A DNA stretch of 64,000 bases from Auriscalpium vulgare. Its lineage: Eukaryota; Basidiomycota; Agaricomycetes; Russulales; Auriscalpiaceae. Every line of letters starts with the position of its first letter. The first letter of the stretch is position 1. Positions 54,131 to 64,000 of this stretch are shown piece after piece. The notes under the pieces are model-generated. The model searched no databases. It was not told where the DNA came from and saw only the letters and a list, made by a program, of their open reading frames with translations. The stretch is from contig JAHBBC010000018.1 of the NCBI GenBank assembly GCA_019915015.1, positions 806,001-870,000 on the forward strand. Direction: 5' to 3'. The translations under genes and the position numbers were made by a program.

Positions 54131-54799
54131 GCCCCGCGTGTTCGTCGCCGTCGTGACGCCCCCTCGCCGTCGCCCTCCCTCTCGCCGTCCCCAGTAACCG
54201 CGCCGCGTGCTCCGTGTTCGTTGTCTGTGCGTGCTTGCTGAGCGCGTCGGTCGTCAGAATGTGCGCTGCGGGTTATATCGGCCCCAGACTGTGTGCTTAC
54301 CTCGAGCTTGCCTCTGCCAGATCTTCCCGTGCGTCGAGGGTCGAGGGGTTGGAGGGGCGCTGCGGCGACCGGCTTCCGGTGGCATTCGCTGGTGGAGTAG
54401 ACAAGTCAGATAAAGAAGGCCATGCGTCTATACTGGAAGGTCAACTAGGTAGATAAGAGGAACGGTCAACAAGTACGCACATACGCCTCGTCCGTGCCCG
54501 AACCTTGAGGAGCGACGTCGACGGCAACGTGCAGAGACAGCCCCGCATGCACCGATTTTCGAGTTCGTCGCGGCGTACCCGGCCAGAGCCTTCCTCTGTG
54601 GCACTGAGCGCGCCGACCTGCCTGCCCTCAAGCGTGCGACCGCCTTCGTCCTCTCAAGCGTGCGACCGCCTTCGTCCTCTCACTGTCCCGCCACCGTTCA
54701 TACCCACCTTCTTCTCTTTTCCATCTGTCGAGCGCGAGCTGAGACCTGTTCTGCTTCCATACCCCCACCAATACCCCCACCACCCTGCGCTGTTCTCGT
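54131..54799. other. GC-rich spacer between repeat arrays
   Basis: No gene. A 26 bp unit (CTCAAGCGTGCGACCGCC...) is duplicated in tandem at about 54628-54681. Confidence 0.5.
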
Positions 54800-56010
54800 G
54801 CAGCCGTCTTCGGTGCGTTCTTGTTCCTGGATCCCTCGCCCACGCGCTGACATGCGCCCCTCCCCAGTAGCTCGGTCTTCTACAACCACACGCGAACGGA
54901 CCCGCATCGTCGCCAACGGCGTCTTCGCGTCTGCAGGTGCGTGCTTCGTCTTCCTCCACCGCTCGCCCACACGCTGAGACGAACCCCGCCGCCGACGCCG
55001 CTTCCTCGTCCACTTCCACGTCCGTTCCTCCTCGGTGCGTCCTTGTCATCTTCCTCCATCGCTCGCCCACACGCTGAGACGAACCCCGCCGCCGACGCCG
55101 CTTCCTCGTCCACTTCCACGTCCCTTCCTCGGTGCGTTCTTGTTCCCCGATCACTCGACCACGCGCCGACGCCGCTGCCTCGGTCACTTCGTCTGCTACT
55201 TCTCCACGTCGGTGCGTTCTTGTTCCTCGATCACTCGCCCACGCGCTGACACGCGCCCCTCCCCAGTAGCTCGGTCTTCTCCAACCCCCCGCTCACGCGA
55301 ACGGACCCGCATCGTCGCCAACGGCGTCTTCGCGTCTGCAGGTGCGTGCTTCATCTTCCTCCATCGCTCGCCCACACGCTGAGACGAACCCCGCCGCCGA
55401 CGCCGCTTCCTCGTCCACTTCCACGTCCCTTCCTCGGTGCGTTCTTGTTCCCCGATCACTCGACCACGCGCCGACGCCGCTGCCTCGGTCACTTCGTCTG
55501 CTACTTCTCCACGTCGGTGCGTTCTTGTTCCTCGATCACTCGCCCACGCGCTGACACGCGCCCCTCCCCAGTAGCTCGGTCTTCTCCAACCACCCGCTCA
55601 CGCGAACGGACCCGCATCGTCGCCTCGGTGCGTTCTTGTTCCCCGATCACTCGACCACGCGCTGACACGCGCCCCTCCCCAGTAGCTCGGTCTTCTCCAA
55701 CCACACGCGAACGGACCCGCATCGTCGCCAACGGCGTCTTCGCGTCTGCAGGTGCGTGCTTCATCCTCCGTCGGTGCGTTCTTAGTCCTTGAACACTCGC
55801 CCCCGCGCTGACACGCGCCCCTCTCCAGTAGCTCGATCTTCTCCAAACCCAACCACCCGCTCACGCGGACGGCCTCGCATTGTCGCCCACGGCGTCTTCG
55901 CGTCTGCAGGTGCGTGCTTCATCTTCCTCCATCGCTCGCCCACGCGCTGACACGAACCCCGCCGCCGACGCCGCTTCCTCGTCCACTTCGTCTGCCAGTT
56001 CGCCACGTCC
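54800..56010 (+). repeat. complex GC-rich tandem array, about 305 bp higher-order unit
   Basis: The block starting GCTCGCCCACACGCTGAGAC at 55061 recurs at 55366, 305 bp later, with near-identical sequence for about 240 bp. Shorter pieces (CCCGCCGCCGACGCCGCTTC; CGCCAACGGCGTCTTCGCGT; CGGTGCGTTCTTGTTCC) recur throughout. Long stop-free frames on both strands here come from the repeat's composition and are not genes. Confidence 0.85.
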
Positions 56011-56064
56011 GTTCCTCCTCCTCGACCGATCTTCTTCCCTTCGCCGTCACCAGCAAATCTCCAT

Positions 56065-56466
56065 ATGTCGAAAGACATGCGCAAAGCGATCCGCGCCTTC
56101 CTTGAGGTTTATCGCCGTTCCTTTGGGTATACCGGGCTTCGCTGACCTATATCTTGCCAGGACGTGGACATGTACCCCGACTTCGTGCGCCGAGCGTGCG
56201 AGGGCCGCGTCGATGAAGTCCTTTGGCCACAGCAAGGCAGCAAGCTTGGCGTGAAGTGGGAGATCGGCGGCTCGAACAGCAGCCCGGTCCGCGTGCTCGT
56301 CTTGCGCGTGCGCCGTGGGTTCGCCCAAAACCGCGCGCTGAAGAGAGTTCCCGCGCGTCGCGGGACCATTACCATCAACTTCAACACCGACGCGCCGCCT
56401 ACCCTCCAGCGCTTCGTCGAGCAATGGCAGGCCAAAATCCGCGCGCCCTCGCCTGAAGAGCACTGA
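56065..56466 (+). CDS. small uncharacterised protein, two exons
   Basis: Exon 1 reads MSKDMRKAIRAFLE. A GT-AG intron (about 56107-56159) joins DVDMYPDFVRRACEGRVDEV, GSKLGVKWEIGG, RVLVLRVRRGFAQNRALKR, GTITINFNTDAPPTL and FVEQWQAKIRAPSPEEH. About 116 residues, basic, with no membrane segment. No known family. Its start codon is only about 55 bp beyond the last identifiable repeat of the GC-rich array, so the array occupies the promoter position. It converges with the KDZ gene, whose stop is 119 bp beyond its own. Confidence 0.65.
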
Positions 56467-56584
56467 AGCACCTGTGAGACATTAGCAAGACACGGTCCCA
56501 GACAAAAGCAGACACGCAGCACGACGGAGCGAAGCAACTGTACATACGGCCTTCCCAGCTCCTCATTGTAAATACAGAGAACTC

Positions 56585-59500
56585 CTACGTTATCAGGTAA
56601 ACAGGGCTTGATATCTTGTCTTTGAACGCCTCGTCTGCGCCCTCCAGCAGCCTTCTGTATCTGAACGCCTGCCTGCGGACCAGGGGCGTGTTAGCCGCCA
56701 GATACCAACGACTGCCGATTACACCCACCTCCTCGCGTACGCTGCGCGTCCTGGGTCGCCGTCATCGGACTTGTGCGCAGTGTCCAGCCAAGAATCCCGG
56801 AAATGCTCGAAGGTCCGACGGACCCGCCTCATTTCTTCGTTGACTAGCAGGCTCTCTTCCCACCACCTCTTGTACAGCGAAGTCCGCCGGAACCAGAGTG
56901 CCTTCAGAGCTGCAAGCCGACGCGAACGTGAGCTGAGCCGCCAAACGACGCACCAAACGACGTACCGCTTCTGGTCCACGTGCTCAAAGACTTGTTCTTG
57001 GACGTCAGCAGGTTCTCAAACTTGGACCAAATCCACGACGTCTGACGCCTACTCTCTCCGAGCTTCGCATCCGCGGTGTACACCGTGAAACTCTTGATGT
57101 CCTCTTTCTTCAAACGCGGACAATCCTCGTCCGTCTCCGACATGCCGAGGGCGATGCGGGCCTGCCGGGCTCGCCGGTACGTCGTCGTGTCTTGGTCGAT
57201 GGTGTCTCGCTTCCGGTTGTCCATGGTCTTCGTTCGCGTCGCCATGCCTTGAGTGTGCTTGCTCTCCTTCTTGTACAAGGTGAAGCTGTAGCTGCTGATG
57301 AGCCCTACCCGCAGCCCGTCGAGCGCGTCATTGCACTGCCCCTCCCGTAGACCGCGCTCAATGTCTGCCGCCTCCGCCATCGAGACATGCTCTATGACCT
57401 CCTTGTTGAAGCACGACGGCAATAGCACGCGGCGGTCGCGTACGTTCCCCAGCATCTCCCCGTTCGTCACCTCCTTCCGCGCCCGCCGTGACCGCGCCGG
57501 CTTCGACTCCTCGTCCTGCGCCCGCTTGTCCTGCTTGCCATCGCCTCTGTCGTCCGTCGCATCCTGGCCAGCCACCTTCTTCGTCTGTTTTTCCTTTGTG
57601 CCCGCCTGCGTTCCCTCAACGTCCTCGCTCTGCTTGCGCTTGCCGCTGTCCCGACCGTCGTCTGCTTCATCCCCTGCAGCGGCCTGTTCGTCATCCAACA
57701 TGAAGGCGCTCAACCGATCACCGGGTTTGCCCGATGTGGCAGCTATCAGGAGGGGCAGGATGTACATATCGTGGCGGAGCTTCCACGCGGCCATGTCCGC
57801 CATGTATTTCTTGTACTCCTCGGCGACGAACGGGTCCCCGACCATATGCTTCGTTCTCAGCCGCCGGATCAAGTTTGACCTGCGCCAACACGATTAGCAA
57901 AGGCACACGGGCATATGACTCGCCGGGGCCGCTTACCTCCTTGCGTCGAGGTCCACGCCATCTGAAATGGCTCTCGCCAGACCCGCCGTCCCGGAGTTCT
58001 TGTCCACACTGGCAATGTGGACCGCCAACGCATCCGCTTTCGTCATCACTGCGACGCGCGAGGCCGTCAGCGACTCGCCAGCTAATCATGGGCGACGCCC
58101 GCCAACGCACCTGCCGACTTTTCGGGCTCGAATGGGTTGCTCATGTCCTTGTGCTTCTTGATGTTGAGGACGTCGGCTTGCCACGTTGCCAGCTCCTTCC
58201 TCCATTCGATTACCGACTCCTTCGCCTCCCGCTCCACGAGTTCGAGCTCCTCCCGCACCCACACCAACGAGTCCGCGGCCTCATCGTGCTTCCTCGCCAG
58301 GTATTTCGCTGCGAGAACGTCAGTACACGACGCGCGTAAGTTGAGCAGCAGTCCGCACCAATGCCGTGGACTCTTCGCGCATTCAGGTCAGAAAGCATCG
58401 CGTTGATGAAGTCGTGCCTGTTGCCCGGCGTCATCTCCCTCGTGGCATTCCCGATGGAATTCAGTATCGCCCAGAGGCGTTCCGCGGCCTCGCCGTCCGT
58501 CATAGCACACCAGGGCAGAAAGTGGAAGGAGAAGAAGATGCGGCACGACGCGCAATGGGCGGGGAGATGAAATTTTCCCACCGCCGCCAATGTCAACGGA
58601 ATGCGGTACTTCTGGATTGACCCTAGATCGGCAGTGTTCTCCCGCATCCACTTCAATCGATCCTCGAGGTTGATGCGGTACTGACAGTTTATGTCGTAGC
58701 CGGATACGTGCGTCGTCAAGTCCATGTAGGGCTGCAGCGCCGTCAGCATTACGTAGTCGACGTTGGCGAATCTGGCGCACCAAAGGCCGTGTCAGCATCC
58801 CGAATCCTCCAACGCAGCCACGTACGCACCTTTCGCCCTTCTGTAGATCCACAAGCCCACCCGCTAACGCGAACATGTGTCTCTGGCAGTAGAGACCGAC
58901 GACGCCAGACACTTTCCCGGTATGCGCCCCGTATCCCAGCGCCCCGAACTCATGGCATGTCGTTTCCTGCGATTATCATTCATGAGCGCTTTGCGGCCAT
59001 GCAACGCTGCAGATAGTCGCCGCTTACCTCTGGCTCCTTTCTGGGGGGCACCCGCGGCAGGAACTTCGTGTAGTCCCCCTCGTGGGCAAAGTAAGCGGCG
59101 CCCATGGTCAGAGGCGTGTCCGCCATGTCCATGGGCTTGATCTTCTGATTCAAATGGAAATTGCCATCTGTGGCGTAGTACATGGCGTCCAGGAATCTGC
59201 CCAACAGGTTCAGCTCGAGTGCTCCAAGCGCCAAAAGAATCTAACACCCACCGCAAAGCATCCTCTCGCGTCTGCCAGTGAGGATCCATGTTGATGCCAG
59301 GTTGCGGGCATGCCGGGCACAGCACAGCCAGAGAACCCGCGTTCATGTCGCGACGCGGCTGTTCATTCGCGCGTTTGGTGGCAGAAAGGTACGCAAACTC
59401 TCGCTGTGAGATCATGTACTCCCGGTATCGGTCCTGCGAACCAATTTCAATGATGTGCTGACGCCGATATCGCCGTACCACTCACGTCCACGTCGTCGGG

Positions 59501-60438
59501 GTCAATGTTGTCGCTCGATCTCGCCAGGTACCTCATGAGATCGCCGGCGGGCGCCTGTGTTTGCAACGCCAGTAATTGAAAGTCCTTCATCACCGCCAAG
59601 GTGAACGCCGTCATCGGTCGCACCCAGGACGCCGGGAACAGGTCGCAATCCATGAGCTGATCGAAGTCGGACGCGATCATTCTGGCATTGCCCTGGATGC
59701 ACGCGCAGAATTTCACTTGGATGCGTTCAATACCTCGCCCATGTACGATGGTCATCTCTCGAAGATCGCCCCTGGTTTTGAAGGTCTTGCATGGCAGGCC
59801 TCCATGCCCGAGATTGAGGACGAGGCCGAGCTTGGATAAGGTCGTTCGCTGCCAGAATCGCTCCGAGGGCGACCATTCCTCCACGCGGTGGAACGGCAGC
59901 CACCGATGTCCATCCAGAAGGCATTCGCGACAGAGAGGGCGGCGGTGCAAGCAGTCGACACAGCGGTGCGTAGCCACACCCTTGCTTTCCGCGGGGCAGC
60001 GCGCGCATTGCTTGCCTTCGGGGCCGACCTCGCGGCGGAATAGGGCGGCCTGTGCGTTTTGAGCGTACTGCCCAAGAAACTGCGTCATGCGCTCGTTGGG
60101 TTTCTGTAGCGACGCGCGACCTCTCAGCATTCAAACCGCGCAGTAGGTCCGTCAACAGTACGCACAATGGTGTTGCTTGGTGCCTTCCCATCCTCGCCCG
60201 CCTCCACGCTGTTGCCCTCCGCCTGCTCCTGGGTATTGCCTTCCGTGCCGGTGGTGTCAAATGGATTAGGAGAAGCAGCGCGTACGAATGCAGGTACGGT
60301 CGCGGGGGCGGCCGTCGACTTCTCCACTGGCGACGGGCGAGCATGTTTTGCAGAATGAAACCAGCTCTCCAGGCTGAAGCCCTGTTGGCCAGTCGGCTGC
60401 AGACGAGCAGCCTTGGGTTTTCTAGGAGTCCGCCGCAT
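56585..60438 (-). CDS. CxC2/KDZ-type transposase
   Basis: Starts MRRTPRKPKAARLQPTGQQG, a basic N terminus like a nuclear localisation signal. After an intron, KPNERMTQFLGQYAQNAQ leads into the cysteine cluster of CxC2-type KDZ proteins: QCARCPAESKG, HRCVDCLHRRPLCRECLL, then HRWLPFHRVEEW. The KDZ region follows through several exons: FPASWVRPMTAFTLAVMKDF, LAVLCPACPQPGINMD, RFLDAMYYATDGNFHLNQK, GVVGLYCQRHMFALAGG, VDYVMLTALQPYMDLTTHVS, GYDINCQYRINLEDRLKWM and WCAMTDGEAAERLWAILNS. The C-terminal half is helical and charged, ending VYLIT. The exons join through short introns and no stop breaks were found, so an active Kyakuja-Dileera-Zisupton transposon is possible. Terminal repeats were not identified. 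Confidence 0.85.
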
Positions 60439-60473
60439 GGATCTTCTCTGGCTCGGAACGTTCTAACCCACGG

Positions 60474-60730
60474 CGCGCGTCTGATAAACGCGGCGAGGTA
60501 TGCTTGACGGTGGGTGCGCTCAACGCGCGCCTGATAAACGCGGCGAGGCGGGGCAAGATTGGCGGCGGGGACGGTTGCTGGCGGATGGCGAGCTCTGAGT
60601 CGCGGGGGCTCCGAGCGCGGCGAGGTAGGCTTGACGGTGGTGGATGCGCTCAACGCGCGCCTAATAAGCGCGGCGAGGCGGGGCACGTAGACGGCGGAGG
60701 GTGCGCTCAACGCGCGTCTGATAAACGCGG
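60474..60730 (+). repeat. CGCGCGYCTGATAAACGCGG motif, four copies
   Basis: Copies at 60474, 60524, 60654 and 60711, each about 20 bp with inverted CGCG arms. Two further copies lie at 62152 and 62183. Confidence 0.8.
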
Positions 60731-60870
60731 CGAGGCGGGGCACGATTGACGGCGGGGATGGTTGCTGGTGGATGGCGAGCTCTGAATCGCGGGCGCCGTT
60801 GACGCGGCGCAAACAAACGACAACATCTGCATCGGGCCGGGTTCCCGCCGTCCCGGCTTCACACTCTTTT

Positions 60871-60978
60871 TGGCGACAATACGGGTTTTTTTTTGTGACC
60901 ACGACTACTTGTACATATAAATTTTGGCGACAATACGGGCGTTTTTTTGTGACCACGACTACTTGTACATGTAAATAC
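60871..60978 (+). repeat. two tandem 54 bp units
   Basis: TGGCGACAATACGGG, a T-run, GTGACCACGACTACTTGTAC and a TATAAAT-like end occur at 60871 and again at 60925. Confidence 0.85.
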
Positions 60979-61056
60979 GGCAGGCTGTATATTAGTGGCA
61001 TAGGGTGAACACGTTTTGAGGGCCGCGCCTCGATCCAACCCACCCCAGTTCAAGTA

Positions 61057-62056
61057 CTAACGAATGCGCAAAGTGGATGCGGCTTCCGCGGGCCGCGTAG
61101 AACTTCCCCCAGGATGGCCGTGCGCCCGCACAGGCGATCCGGCGCGGCGCGGAGGGGTCCTTGCGCGACGCGCTGAAGACCTGTCCCCGCGCCCAGGGGA
61201 CGAGCTGCGCCTGGGTGAACCGTGACGTCGCGCCGGAGACAACTCCCGGCGGATGGGGGAGCGAGAGCGGTCCGGCGACCCATTGCGACGCTTGCGCGGC
61301 CTGCGACGCTTGGGTGCCTGCGCGCCGCCCGTGGGTGAGAGGGGCAACCCAGGGAGGGCTGCTGAGCCCATCTGCCCATGTAGCACAGGTGCCTCCGGGC
61401 CTGCCTTTTGCCCAGCAGGCGTCCAGAACTGCCCGCGCGCCGCGGCAGGGCCTGTCCAGTCCTCGGGCTCACCACCCATGCGCCGCCGCTGCTTCCACTC
61501 CTGCACTGACATCTTCCGGGTGGCAATCGATGGGGCGGCCGTCGACGGGGCGGCGGTCAAGGGAGCGGTCGTCGCGGTCGTCGCGGTCGTCGCGGTCGTC
61601 GAAGGGGCTGCGCCCGGTGGGGCGACATTCGGGTCGTTGGAGGTACCTGTGTCGCAGGTTGCCGGCGCTGGGGCGACCACAGAGACCATCGCGAACCCTG
61701 CATTGCGATGAGCCGCGCAAGTCGGATTAATGAATGCACTACGCACCTGTCCCGTCGACGTCGCTATCGCCCCAGTAGTCGTCGTCCGAGTCGTGTGCGC
61801 CCTCCAGGAACTCGTCCAACACAAATGTGCCGTCTCCGCGTTTGGGGTAGTGCCGGAGAAAGACGTTGCGCTCGGAGTAGGTCCCTCTCTTTTTCTTGGA
61901 GATGAGCTCCGGCTCCGACGCTTCCGGGCCAGTCTTAGCACGCGAATCGAGCGTGTAGTAGCACCCGATGCCCTCGTAATTCGGCCCCTTTTGCGCTGGG
62001 CCATGGCCGGAACCGCGCCTTTGACGGCCCTTCTGCCAGCCTTGTCTCGCTTGCAT
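61057..62056 (-). CDS. basic RS-rich protein next to the KDZ gene
   Basis: Two exons. Exon 1 starts at the ATG at 62056 (MQARQGWQKGRQRRGSGHGP) and holds GIGCYYTLDSRAKTGPEASE, FLRHYPKRGDGTFVLDEFLE and an acidic end DSDDDYWGDSDVDGTG. A 48 nt intron joins GFAMVSVVAPAPATCDTGT. A Thr/Ala microsatellite-coded run follows, then KMSVQEWKQRRRMGGEPEDW and a strongly basic Ser-Pro-Arg tail (PKRRRPRKRRNGSPDRSRSP). Composition suggests a nuclear, nucleic-acid-contacting protein. It is not assignable to a family. It shares strand and the CGCG motif with the KDZ transposase gene downstream, so it may be a second gene of the same transposon. Confidence 0.6.
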
Positions 62057-62666
62057 CGGGTGATCTGCAGGCAGCACAGATAGGGCTCTGGTGGGGAGCA
62101 GCGAGGGTTGGATGGCGGAGTGGATACGAGGAGCGGTGGTGGGGATGTCAACGCGCGCCTGAAAAGCGCGGGGCAGAGTGCACGCGCGCCTGAGAAGCGC
62201 GGGCGGGGGTTCTGGTGCGAGGCAGGGAGGGTTGGATGGCGGGCGGAGGTCAGGGATACGGCCGGAGCGGTGGTGCAGCTCGCTGTCCGATCGTCAGAAT
62301 GTCTACATAGCGGATCGTGGTCACATACCTTGGCTGGAGAGCTTGGTCCTTGGGTTATAGGGTGAGGTGATGAGAGGGAGAGAGGGTGAGGAGCGAGGGC
62401 AAAGCTAGAGAGCGCGAGCTGGTGGGCGACGGAGAAGCCGAGCGCCTATCAGGTCCCGGCATATACCGGAACCACGTGATCGTTTGTCTTCACCAGTGAC
62501 CACTCACATCACAACGTAGCGTAGTTGGTATAATCCACACGTTCACACCTTTCACATGGCACAGACAAGTTCTCATTAAAAACGAAACTGTATTTAAGGA
62601 CAGACGAAATGGAATTTGTGCTAAGAAATTATGTGCGCCCGTGAGCGACGTTGCATTGCCAGTGGC
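62057..62666. other. spacer with two motif copies
   Basis: Two copies of the CGCG motif (62152-62171, 62183-62202) lie just upstream of the basic RS-rich gene. The remainder, to 62666, is AT-richer and is probably the 3' region of the next gene. Confidence 0.5.
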
Positions 62667-64000
62667 CTAGTCGGTACGCCTCCTTTTGGTAGGCTTTGTG
62701 AGGTCCCAAACCCTCACAAACTTGCCCCGAATCCACACCCACTCGGAGTGAAGGTCGTCGTCGTTGTCGCTGTCGCTGACGGTGCACGGGACGGCGTTGG
62801 ACGTGGCCGACGAGGACGTGCCTGCGGTGGACGAGGACGCGGTGGTGGAGGACGTGCCTGCCCCCAATGCACGCGCGCCAAAAGCGGCGGAGGGCGTGGA
62901 GGACCTGGTCGCGGAGGACGTCGGCGCCCCAAACACTGGGGTGGACGGGCGACCGTTCGCGGGGACGGAGGACGTGGTGGCGGAGGACGTGCCTGCCCCC
63001 ATTGCACGCGCACCAAAAACGGCGGAGGGCGCGGCGGCGGGCGCGGGCACACGAGACCACGGGGCGGCGGACGTCGGCGCGGCGGATGAGAGGGCGGCGG
63101 GCGATCGGGCATAGGTGCGGGCGGCGTCGGTCTTCTTGTCGAGCAGGGTCCGGCTGATGGAAGGCTCAGGAGATTGCTATTGACACACACAAACCATAGT
63201 ACTCACAGTCCAATCCCAGCCGCTCTGTCCGTAGCCTTACGCTCACGCCGTCCGACATCGGTCGCAGGCGGCGCATCGAGGGCACGTCTCTTAGATTGTG
63301 GTCCAGTCGACGAACCCTCCACGTGGTCGTCTTCGCCCGGCCTCTTGACACCACGTCCTTGCTGCGGTCCAGTCGACGAGCCCTCGCCACGCCCCATCGG
63401 CTGTACACGCCCCCCGGCTGCGTTAGCCCAGATTCTCTCGATCGGCGGCGACCTCGTGGGCCTGAAGGCGCCTGGGACTACAAAACTCCACGGGCCCCTT
63501 CCCAGCTGATCCTCTCCGTAGAACGCCGTGTCGTGACGCTGGAGCCGACGAGCCCGCAGAGCCTCCAAGTCGACCATCGGCGCGTCGTCACGACCGCGAC
63601 CTCCGACGACAGACGAGTACGGCGGCGGAGGGGAAATCGCCTGGGCGGCGTCAGCGCTCGTAGAACCGGCGGTGGCCCGCAGGGAAGGGGGAGGCGATGA
63701 AGGAGGAGGCGATTCGGTGGCGACAGTGGTGCCATCAGTGTCTTGGGTGGGCTCCGGGAGGGGTTCGGCGGCAGTGGCGCCATCTGCGTCTTGGGTGGGC
63801 TCCGGGAGGGGTTCGACGGAGCCGTGCAGTCCGACGACGGTGAATGGCAGCCCTTCGAGTGGCGTCTGGCTCTCCAGCCACCGGACTTCCGTCCCGAAAC
63901 TGTTGAGGACATCGCCGTGGGTGTCTCGCGCGCGAATCAGAACGTATTGCGCCGCATCCGGGAGTGGGATCGGGTCATCAAAGCGTTGGTAGTTATCCGG
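62667..64000 (-). CDS. uncharacterised repeat-containing protein, cut by the window edge
   Basis: Read from the right edge: YQRFDDPIPLPDAAQYVLIR, DVLNSFGTEVRWLESQTPLE, then two copies of EPLPEPTQDxDGxTxA, a Pro/Ser linker, MVDLEALRARRLQRHDTAFY and GRGPWSFVVPGAFRPTRSPP. After an intron at about 63202-63130 come Ala/Ser-rich repeats (SAVFGARAMGAGTSS, SAAFGARALGAGTSS) and the end HSEWVWIRGKFVRVWDLTK with a KRRR tail. The start lies beyond 64000. No known family. The position after the KDZ and RS-rich genes on the same strand raises the possibility that all three belong to one element. Confidence 0.6.

Larger units (their letters stand above)
60439..61056. other. regulatory-looking spacer upstream of the KDZ gene
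   Basis: Holds four copies of the 20 bp CGCG-flanked motif (60474-60730) and a 54 bp tandem duplication (60871-60978). No gene. Confidence 0.6.

Noticed and set aside
54654..55792. Long Arg/Ser-rich and His/Thr-rich frames on both strands
   Set aside because: They are stop-free only because the GC-rich tandem unit lacks stop words. Nothing independent supports a gene.
59727..61043. 438-residue frame on the minus strand
   Set aside because: It runs across the KDZ first exons in the wrong frame and through the non-coding repeat region.
1..64000. CRISPR array, bacterial operons, riboswitches
   Set aside because: The window is intron-bearing fungal nuclear DNA. The tandem repeats lack spacer structure.

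Overview
The window reads as nuclear DNA of a filamentous basidiomycete (Agaricomycetes; a polypore-like fungus is a guess). Genes are cut by many 45-70 nt GT-AG introns. Several lineage-typical families are present: a Plavaka transposase, a CxC2/KDZ transposase, a DUF6532 protein, F-box proteins, an expanded HRDC-type kinase and a very long-tailed kinase. Unique sequence is GC-rich, while the younger mobile inserts are AT-richer.

Layout. 0-9 kb: a small uncharacterised gene (531-1747), an F-box remnant, a two-exon unknown gene (3166-3903), a gene with three repeated Cys-cluster modules (4516-6194), an unknown gene (6263-7137) and another (8558-9177) that shares a 250 bp divergent promoter with a Ser/Thr kinase (9428-13326). 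13-22 kb: an intron-bearing tRNA-Trp gene, decayed fragments, a frameshifted paralogue of the 3.2 kb gene, and a coiled-coil gene built by internal exon duplication. 22-34 kb: a Plavaka DNA transposon split by a Ty1/copia LTR retrotransposon (24482-30469). The retroelement has 484 bp LTRs that look identical, a 5 bp target duplication and an open 1429-residue polyprotein. A DUF6532 gene lies head to head with the Plavaka gene. 34-46 kb: a kinase, a 680 bp inverted-repeat element made largely of 10-bp-phased GGATCC repeats, small genes, an F-box/leucine-rich gene, a TPR gene and a truncated alpha/beta-hydrolase. 46-53 kb: a 1.7 kb element with 11 bp terminal inverted repeats and 10 bp target duplications, a Ser-rich single-pass membrane protein and small genes. 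53-56 kb: a second copy of the 1.3 kb gene family, then 2.2 kb of GC-rich tandem repeats. 56-64 kb: a small gene, a KDZ transposase gene, and two further same-strand genes that may belong to the same mobile unit.

There is no metabolic cluster. The window is an accessory, transposon-dense tract with scattered ordinary genes. The items most worth follow-up are the three-module Cys protein, the GGATCC-phased element, the 1.7 kb element, the nested retrotransposon with its apparent half-tRNA primer site, and the KDZ gene trio with a shared palindromic motif. All gene models were built by eye from reading frames and splice sites, so most 5' ends are uncertain.
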